Shown here one piece after another: positions 57,748-64,000 of a DNA stretch of 64,000 nucleotides. Location: positions 6,386,001-6,450,000 of the forward strand of contig CAUWAG010000003.1 of the NCBI GenBank assembly GCA_963556695.1, in the 5' to 3' direction. The position numbers were made by a program, and so were the translations under genes. Source of the DNA: Anthostomella pinea. Taxonomy: Eukaryota > Ascomycota > Sordariomycetes > Xylariales > Xylariaceae. Within the stretch, counting starts at the first letter, position 1. Each line of letters starts with the position of its first letter. Under the pieces are notes generated by a model. The model did no database searches. It saw only the letters and a program-made list of their open reading frames with translations, and was not told the origin of the DNA.

Positions 57748-58713
57748 GTGTCACAAACTCCATCCGACGCCGAGCCCGATCGGATTGAACAGCCGAATGA
57801 GCGAACGAACGCAGTCCGATCAATTGTACAACCGACGAAACAGACGAATGCCGCCGCCGCCCTGAAAAGGACAGGCTCCTCCTCTCTCCTCCTCCCTCCT
57901 TCTCCCTCAGGCCTCCGCCCTCCAATGCCGCGCCTCCCAGCGATCTTCCGACTGCCCTCGAAGCTCCGCCGCCGGGCGCGACGCCGCAGGATGACGACGC
58001 TGCTCACGCTGCTGGCCATCCTGCTGCTGGTCGCCGTGCCCTTCTACGTCATCTACAAGCCGCCGCGGGCCCTGATCGGTTATTTCTCGCGCCGCTGGCC
58101 CGACGTGCTGTGGGAGGTGCAGACGGACCGCAAAGTGGTGGCGCTGACCATCGACGACGCGCCATCGGAGCACACCGAGGAGATCCTGGGCGTGCTGAAC
58201 GGCTACGAGGCGACGGCGACCTTCTTCGTCATCGGCGGCCAGGTCGCGGGGCGCGAGGAGATGCTGGCCGACATCGTGCGCAGCGGCAGCGAGCTGGGCA
58301 ATCACGCCATGCACGACGAGCCGTCGCGCGCCCTGTCCGACGACGAGCTGACCCTGCAGATCGACAAGGTCCGCGACAAGATCCGCAAGGCCTACGAGAC
58401 AGGCGAGCGCGCCATGCCGCCGCAGTACTTCCGCCCCGGCTCGGGCTTCTTCAGCGACCGCATGCGCAGGCTCGCCGACAAGCTGGGCTACCGCCTAGTG
58501 CTGGGCAGCATCTACCCGCACGACCCGCAGATCAACTGGCCGTGGATCAACGCCAGGCATGTACTGAGCATGGTCCGGCCCGGCGGTATTATAATATGTC
58601 ACGACCGGAGGGGCTGGACCGCCCCGATGCTGCGGACGGTCCTGAAGCAACTGAAGAAGGATGGATATCGGGTCGTCAGTCTGACGGAACTGCTGAAGGA
58701 GACGCAACAATGA
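57748..58713 (+). CDS. NodB-fold polysaccharide deacetylase, type II membrane protein
   Basis: Single exon, 321 aa. A basic cytosolic segment (SKLRRRARRRRM) precedes one transmembrane helix (about 83-103, TTLLTLLAILLLVAVPFYVIY), then the catalytic domain faces the lumen or outside. NodB motifs in order are: TIDDAPSEHT (catalytic and metal Asp136-Asp137), GNHAMHDEPS (His186 and His189 as metal ligands), YFRPGSGFF (Arg229-Pro230), YPHDPQINWP, and GGIIICHD (His285-Asp286). This is the CE4 metal-dependent deacetylase set, with IDDAP in place of the usual FDDGP. The probable substrate is an N-acetylated polymer such as chitin, but single-pass anchoring and no chitin-binding domain make this unlike secreted chitin deacetylases. 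A later ATG (57925) just before the basic segment may be the real start; the first 59 residues are low-complexity. Confidence 0.88.
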   Translation: MSQTPSDAEPDRIEQPNERTNAVRSIVQPTKQTNAAAALKRTGSSSLLLPPSPSGLRPPMPRLPAIFRLPSKLRRRARRRRMTTLLTLLAILLLVAVPFYVIYKPPRALIGYFSRRWPDVLWEVQTDRKVVALTIDDAPSEHTEEILGVLNGYEATATFFVIGGQVAGREEMLADIVRSGSELGNHAMHDEPSRALSDDELTLQIDKVRDKIRKAYETGERAMPPQYFRPGSGFFSDRMRRLADKLGYRLVLGSIYPHDPQINWPWINARHVLSMVRPGGIIICHDRRGWTAPMLRTVLKQLKKDGYRVVSLTELLKETQQ

Positions 58714-60918
58714 GCTGGATGCCCATGTTGGAACTATCACCTCATCGCGAATCCAAACATAGCCTTGGCCCTATGGATGGCCATGGCTCTCCGGTGTAAC
58801 CTACCCATAAGGGTAACGCGCCACGATGCGTACACTAGGTGTGCTTACCTCCGAAAAATCCGACGATACTCTTCACGCCTGTATGCGGATGGGACGACAG
58901 ATCACACACCGAACGGACGGAAGAGTCGCGAACTACATATATATAACACCGTACATACAACTCCGACGACGATACGGCATCTTGGTCTGCTGTGCTGGTT
59001 GATAGAGACCGCACAGGCTTGGAAGGAGACATATTCGACTGGATCTACGATCTTAGAACTCAGATACACAATATCTACCTTATACACAGTTAATCAATAA
59101 TATATTGTGCCTTGGTCGAAGCTACAGTGACATTTTTTTCGGATCCCAGGCGCTTTGTATGCGCACGCCGTCTTGGTGGTACTGTACCTTCATAGTACTC
59201 CGGAAATACATGAGCGAGAGAGCACAGAGGCAGAGTACCACACAGGCAGCCCTTGGATATGGCGCCCGGAGGGTGAGGGATGCATGACCGCAGCTCACAT
59301 GACATGGCTTGAAGCCGCGAACGCCGGAAGTCATGGTAAGCCGGAAGGCGAGGGCTTACGAGTTACTTCACGCCGCTGACATATTTCCGCCAAAATTGAC
59401 AGCGGCAACAGCGGTGATGGTCATGTTGGGTCCCTGGGTCTGGACGACTGAGCAGACAAATACCTTCAAACCTTACAAACCTGGGTCTCCTGGTGATCCC
59501 ACCCTGTCTTGCATCCGTTTAAAGCCTGAAGGAACTTATTAGACAGCCTCCCACCTTGCTCGATCCCGAGGCAACAGACGCATTCGCCTAGCTTGCATCT
59601 GTCTGTCATCAGATGCTGTACCCGGCTCACTTACATGCAGAGACCCGAGACGTAGGGGTCTTCTTGTGCTACATACCCGCGTGTCCATTTATACTTCGGC
59701 TTGATGCATGTGTACACCTCGGAGCTTACTATGTAGTTGTCAGCTTTGAAGTGAATGACTAGTGGTTTGTCTGACTGGATGCGTGTAAATCTAGACCTAC
59801 TCAGAGGACAAGGCATGCCTACTGAAACGGGCTGGTCTCAGTTTGTCCTGGCCTGTACCTACGTGTAACTCAGTCACGTCTTTGACTCAACAGCACGGCC
59901 CTCTATATCCGGTTGGATTGCCGGGGTTTCGGCTTTCGGGCGGGATATCGCATCTCACAACCGGGCTCGCCGGGAGCTCGAGTCATCTTCCTCAAGTACC
60001 TAGTCGATACTCTCCAAAGACGATTGGAGATTGGTCTGCATGTGTGCTTCGTAGTAGATATGATGTGTCTACGTCAAAGACGAGAAGGGACTTCCCACGC
60101 TGGAACTCGCACCCGGCCTCCGGACGGACATCGCAGGCGAAGGGTCCGTCGCACAGCATGGAAGGGTGAACCTTACACCTGGCACCTGACATCTGACACC
60201 TTCGCACCTCAGCACCCAATGCGAAGACTCCATTCATTGCCTCATGTGACGTACCTCGTTCTCGTTCCACATCGACAACCACGTACTGCTTATTATGCTT
60301 ACAATGACAGTTTAGCTCGTAAGAAAAAGCATGACATGCCGTCAGCGACATTCCGCCCACCCGTCAGTCGTCACAAATTCCCCAAACATCAGAGCGTGCG
60401 GAAACCCCCGACACGTGCACGACGTAGAGTGAAGTATCGCACGTCCATTTCCCAGCCCTTCTTTATGTATGAGCAGCCCGCCCTCCTCTCATCCGTCATA
60501 AGTCGCCTGTTGCCCGTCACCACAAACAAGACCGACCCACGGACTGACAGCACGGGATTTCAGGATCGCGGACTAGAAATATAGGCTCTGTTTCGAAACG
60601 CAAAAGCAGAGCAAAGTGGTGATACCCACAACTCTAAATCGATGTCATTCCCACCTACCTCCTTACCGGTACTGCAAAGAAGCTTTACCGCTCGAGCGTT
60701 TGGATTCCACGCCGGCTGTAAGAGCTTAATAACCCACCACCTACCTAAATGCCTCGTGCTGGTGGGGTGGGTGGTGGTGGTGATGACAGAGAGTTGATCT
60801 GGTAGCTGATCGAAATGCAGACATATATAAACATGTTCGATCGATCGATCTGCGGCGGTTACATCTCTTGAACAGGGAGAGTGGACGATCTCGGTGCATA
60901 ACTATAGGCTATAGCGTA
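58714..60918. other. Intergenic, no gene seen
   Basis: More than 2 kb with only short frames; the longest (59913-60584 plus, 223 codons) has no domain, signal or regular codon pattern. Repeated TGGCACCTGACATCTGACACC-like strings occur at about 60180-60200. Confidence 0.5.
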
Positions 60919-60993
60919 GGTGCAATCACGGTAATCGAACTCAGATGTGAGGCTCTGGACGGCATGCGTATACTGAGCTACACCACATGCACC
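60919..60993 (-). other. tRNA-like or SINE-like relic
   Basis: On the minus strand a 75-nt segment has an A-box-like GTGTAGCTCAG, a B-box-like GAGTTCGATTACC about 40 nt further on, and matching outer hexamers (GGTGCA...TGCACC). The D- and T-stems pair poorly and the A-to-B spacing is about five bases short, so it is not a normal tRNA. A decayed tRNA or the head of a tRNA-derived SINE are the two readings; no tail or target duplication was found. Confidence 0.35.
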
Positions 60994-61017
60994 ATCAGCG
61001 TATGCAACTACCTGCCT

Positions 61018-61041
61018 AGAGGTAGGTAGGCAGGTAGGTAC
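61018..61041 (+). repeat. GGTAGGTA-type simple repeat
   Basis: AGAGGTAGGTAGGCAGGTAG and the following GTACCT form an imperfect (GGTA)n run and pair partly with the ACTACCTGCCT just upstream. Confidence 0.7.
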
Positions 61042-61859
61042 CTAATAAGTGATAAGGCCTCAATATACCACAACGTGGCAAACCCGTACACACTTCTTAC
61101 CTCCCGCGGCCAGGTCAGTACATAGGAAATGACATGTTACCAGGGGAGCGGCACAGGAGGCCGGTTCGAGGACCCTGGTGTTTGATGTACATTACCCGGT
61201 GTGGGGATGAGCCTGATCGCGGCCTGGAACGTGGCTTGGAAGTCGACAAATTTCCCGACAGACATGGTCCCGGTAGTTGGCTCGCCCTTGTCGATACCGC
61301 GGCTTACAATATCATAATGCAAGATCACGAATAGGCTGTGGTGGAAGTCAAATGTAACTTGTCAGCAAAGTCTTTATTCATGTGTCTCCGTGCGCGCGTC
61401 TGGCTCTCAGACTCATGTGCAGGCCGTGCGTCGCCACCATGAACGTGCGCGACCATCGACGAGCGTCCTGGTTTCGCTGCAACTAGGTAGGTAGCTAATC
61501 TAGCCATAGCCTCGTCTGTACCGTATGCACAGAGTCGTACACTAGAGCGTCTAACATCCTTCTCCTCCAACAACCTCCCAAACTTGACAGAAGAAAGAGC
61601 CTCAGTGTGGGCGTGGGCAGGTTGTCCTGGTATTCCATCCTCGAACGCCTGGGAATAACCCGTCTTGACCCTGTAGCCGTAAATGCAGTAACTCGACCAA
61701 AAACTCCCCCTTCCAGCCCAGCTCATTGCTTTGTGCGTAGACTCGAGTATCGTCGTAGTCATCGTCGTCCAAGTATGTACACTGAAATGATCGTAGGATA
61801 TGTCGACCCAAAAAAATCAAGTAACCTGATTTCGTGATGCTGGTGACCTGATTGTCTTC
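61042..61859. other. Intergenic, no gene seen
   Basis: This is the 3' flank of the serine-rich protein gene. Frames at 61134-61334 (plus) and 61325-61762 (minus) have no recognisable features. Confidence 0.5.
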
Positions 61860-62762
61860 CTAAATCCATACCGCCTGCAGCTCAACCGGTTCCGGCGTGA
61901 GGAAAGTTGACAGTAGGCCCTTAATCTCTGTCAGGTAGTCCTCGGCTCGGAATTGGTAAAGACCCTTTGCGAGGAGCTGCTGCTCTTCCTCGTCGATAGC
62001 CTGGAACTTGTCCTTCACACCCAGTTCCTCTGCGAGTTCGGATACCTGCGCCAGCTCATGGCCGAAAGGGTGCTGCATCTCAAGTTGCTCAGCAGGACGG
62101 CGGAAACTGGGACGACTCGCGAGTGGTGATGTGGCGCTAGGACCGGAGGGACTGGAAGCCATCGACAGCTTCTGGGAGCGAGATCCTGACGAGACCGAGG
62201 TAGCTGTTGTCGAGGTAGACGAGGAGCGCGACAGCGAATAACTTGCCTTGGTCGAGACTGTCTGGCTCGACTGGTTAGACAGACGCGCATATCTGTTGGC
62301 CATGTTGTCGAGAGATGCCTTCTTCGTATGCGACGGTGCTCGTCTGGGAACGCTCGGCGCGTCGTTGGGTCTCGGCGGAGACTGCTGACCAGGGGCCATA
62401 AAGTAGCATGATAGGTGGTTAGGTTCCGGGGACACAGATCGGTCATTTGCCGACGGCATATCTGGACTTGTGGGCGGGGACGAATCGCTGGATCGGGGGC
62501 TACCAAGAGAGTCGTTGTCGGACTTGGTAGAGGAAGTTGGCGAGTACTCGGCATGAGGAAACAGATCGGGTGCGTTGTATGCTAGCACGTTTGTCGTATG
62601 GGTAAGTTCCATCGGGCCCGAAATCATATGGCGAATAGAGCTTGAGCGTGCAAGGCCCTTGGCCGAGCCCTTGGCCGAGGTGTTGCTTCGTTGCGGTATG
62701 GAGCGCATGTCTGTCGGGGGCTGCTTCGCTCGCCGCGTGGTTAAAGCGCGTGCGAGAGACAT
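61860..62762 (-). CDS. Serine-rich protein of unknown function with ordered C-terminus
   Basis: Single exon, 300 aa. I do not recognise a named family. Residues 1-~220 are disordered and rich in Ser, Pro and Thr (long runs such as SRSSSTSTTATSVSSGSRS), with basic patches near the N-terminus (RALTTRRAKQ). The last ~75 residues look folded and helical (QLEMQHPFGHELAQVSELAEEL, DEEEQQLLAKGLYQFRAEDYL, EIKGLLSTFL), and this part is what I would expect to be conserved. No signal peptide or membrane helix. The start is the first ATG of the frame (62762), preceded by a stretch with other-frame shadows. Confidence 0.75.
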   Translation of the reverse strand: MSLARALTTRRAKQPPTDMRSIPQRSNTSAKGSAKGLARSSSIRHMISGPMELTHTTNVLAYNAPDLFPHAEYSPTSSTKSDNDSLGSPRSSDSSPPTSPDMPSANDRSVSPEPNHLSCYFMAPGQQSPPRPNDAPSVPRRAPSHTKKASLDNMANRYARLSNQSSQTVSTKASYSLSRSSSTSTTATSVSSGSRSQKLSMASSPSGPSATSPLASRPSFRRPAEQLEMQHPFGHELAQVSELAEELGVKDKFQAIDEEEQQLLAKGLYQFRAEDYLTEIKGLLSTFLTPEPVELQAVWI

Positions 62763-64000
62763 GACGCCTGAAGGAATGAATCGACTTTGCTCGACTAAAT
62801 GCGATTCTCAAAGACAGATATTGAAATACACCAGTAGGCAAACCGGAGATGTTCCCAAAGAAGCGGAAGTGAATGCCGAAACCAGACTTCAGCAGCAGGG
62901 AATAGCTCAAGGGTTGACTTGGCTATCGACCCGACTTATCAAGGTGGCGGTCCTCGATAATACCTTGACGCAGGTGGTTGGAAGCCCGTCAGGCGCCAAA
63001 CTTAAGACGACGGGCAGGTGAGGTGCAAGTCGCTGCAGGTCGAACACCCAAAAGTGGTGGCTGCGACTGGTGGTTGGCAAGCGCCGGACAACGTGACAAA
63101 CCCGGAGTGTGAAGATGGGACAGCAGGCCAACTGAGGGTGACAGCAGTACGCAGCAGTACGCGGCACTCGCTAATGAGAGGGCGACTGAGGGTGCACACG
63201 ATGTTACCCTATTTGGGAAGGTGGATGCTTTTTGGAAGCCGATGTCCACGGGTCAGAGTGTAGGTGTGAGGTGGCGGTACAGTAACGTAGTACTTGGTGT
63301 CTTGCTTCGAAGCAGAGTCGCGATGCCGCACCTACTTACTACTGCAATGCCGTTTGAGCTGCAGGAATGGGCGTAGTAAAGTGTGTTGACACCAGTTCCG
63401 GTGGATAAAGGGCGAGCAGAACTTGTTGGTTTCTCACACGCCAGGTCCAGGTCCAACTCCAGTGGAATGTGTGTTGGTGGACGGGACAACGCAAGTTAGT
63501 CGCTTGAACTTGCCTCTCGTCCGATTACCGGTAGATGGTCGGTGAATGGCAAACACAATGACCGATTGTCGCTGACAATAAGAAGACGTGTGAATCAGTC
63601 ATTCAACACAGGCGTCGTCCCACGGTGGTATTGTCTGATCTTGGGAGCCTTGAAGTAATGGGCAGATAGATGCACGAGAATTGAGAATTGAAACAGTGAA
63701 ACAACCAGGTTCCTGTTTGAGCCCAATGATGGTGGTGGTGGTAAAGATTAATGGAAGGACTGTGTGTTCGATGTCGGGGACTACCTCAATGATGCTCAGA
63801 TCTTCGAAGCCGGCGAAGTGGGCGTGTATCGAGGATGTAAGGTGAATGTCAACCTTAAGACACCAATGGGTATAGAGAGAGTGAATCGGAAGGAGCGAAT
63901 CCCAGCTGAGCCTGGCGGGAACGGAATCGACTAGAAAGCGAAGTAGGAGTAAAAAAGGTGGAAGTGAAATCGAGCAGGTGCAAGCACTCTGGAGGTGGAG
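62763..64000. other. Upstream region to window edge
   Basis: Promoter side of the serine-rich gene. A GCAGTACGCAGCAGTACGCG tandem lies at about 63143-63162, and ATGGTGGTGGTGGT at 63727. No gene supported; open frames (62907-63249, both strands) overlap one another without any features. Confidence 0.45.

Noticed and set aside
58110..58799. A 229-codon frame on the plus strand overlapping the deacetylase gene
   Set aside because: It is a frame-shifted reading of the NodB domain rich in Arg/Ala/Gly; all catalytic motifs are in the other frame.
60919..60993. A functional tRNA gene
   Set aside because: D- and T-stems do not pair and the A-to-B spacing is short, so it is listed only as a relic.

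Overview
The window looks like nuclear DNA from a filamentous ascomycete (Pezizomycotina, most likely Sordariomycetes; the class is inference). The evidence is short spliceosomal introns (49-262 nt) with GTRAGT donors and CTAAC/CTGAC-type branch sites, a Tad1-type LINE, a Fot1/pogo-type DNA transposon, fungal-specific families (NACHT-ankyrin NLR, ML/TRP-like channel, fungal rhodopsin-domain protein, GH79 with a GPI-type tail), and relic transposons disabled only by C-to-T/G-to-A type changes, which resembles repeat-induced point mutation (RIP). Exon models were built by hand from splice consensus, reading frame and family continuity.

Layout. 1-5510: 3' part of a dead Tad1-like LINE. 6237-6464: a solo LTR with a perfect 5-bp target duplication. 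6553-10403 (-): a five-exon NACHT/ankyrin NLR-like gene. 10775-10991: a TA-flanked MITE. 11813-13776 (-): a Mn-type cation diffusion facilitator. 14540-15764 (-): phosphoribosylglycinamide formyltransferase (ADE8 type), seven exons including a 10-nt micro-exon. 15765-20801: about 5 kb with no supported gene, ending in the 5' leader of the next gene. 20802-23769 (+): a large, mostly disordered unknown protein. 24597-25303 (-): lumazine synthase (RIB4 type). 26114-28584 (+): a short MutL homologue (PMS1/MLH2-like). 29558-30124 (-): a possible small secreted protein. 31743-33684: a complete but dead pogo/Fot1-like transposon with roughly 98-bp inverted repeats. 35842-39590 (+): an ML/TRP-like membrane protein. 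40627-42163 (+): a Cys/Met-metabolism PLP enzyme. 43063-43305: a second TA-flanked MITE. 43892-44965 (+): a secreted beta-propeller. 45973-46075: a 5'-truncated copy of the LINE 3' end. 46901-48765 (-): a GH79 glycoside hydrolase. 50225-52272 (-): an F-box protein. 52352-52549: a second solo LTR. 55576-56911 (+): a rhodopsin-domain membrane protein gene broken by one in-frame stop. 57748-58713 (+): a type II membrane NodB-fold deacetylase. 60919-60993: a tRNA/SINE-like relic. 61860-62762 (-): a serine-rich conserved-looking protein of unknown function.

How the genes relate. I see no operon or biosynthetic cluster. Housekeeping genes (purine synthesis, riboflavin synthesis, mismatch repair, metal transport, transsulfuration-type enzyme) alternate with accessory or surface genes (NLR, GH79, secreted propeller, rhodopsin-domain protein, deacetylase). 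The transposon relics cluster around the accessory genes. The strongest non-routine observations are the stop-only decay of both long transposons, two solo LTRs with intact target duplications, two MITEs, the micro-exon in the ADE8 gene and the single-stop rhodopsin pseudogene.
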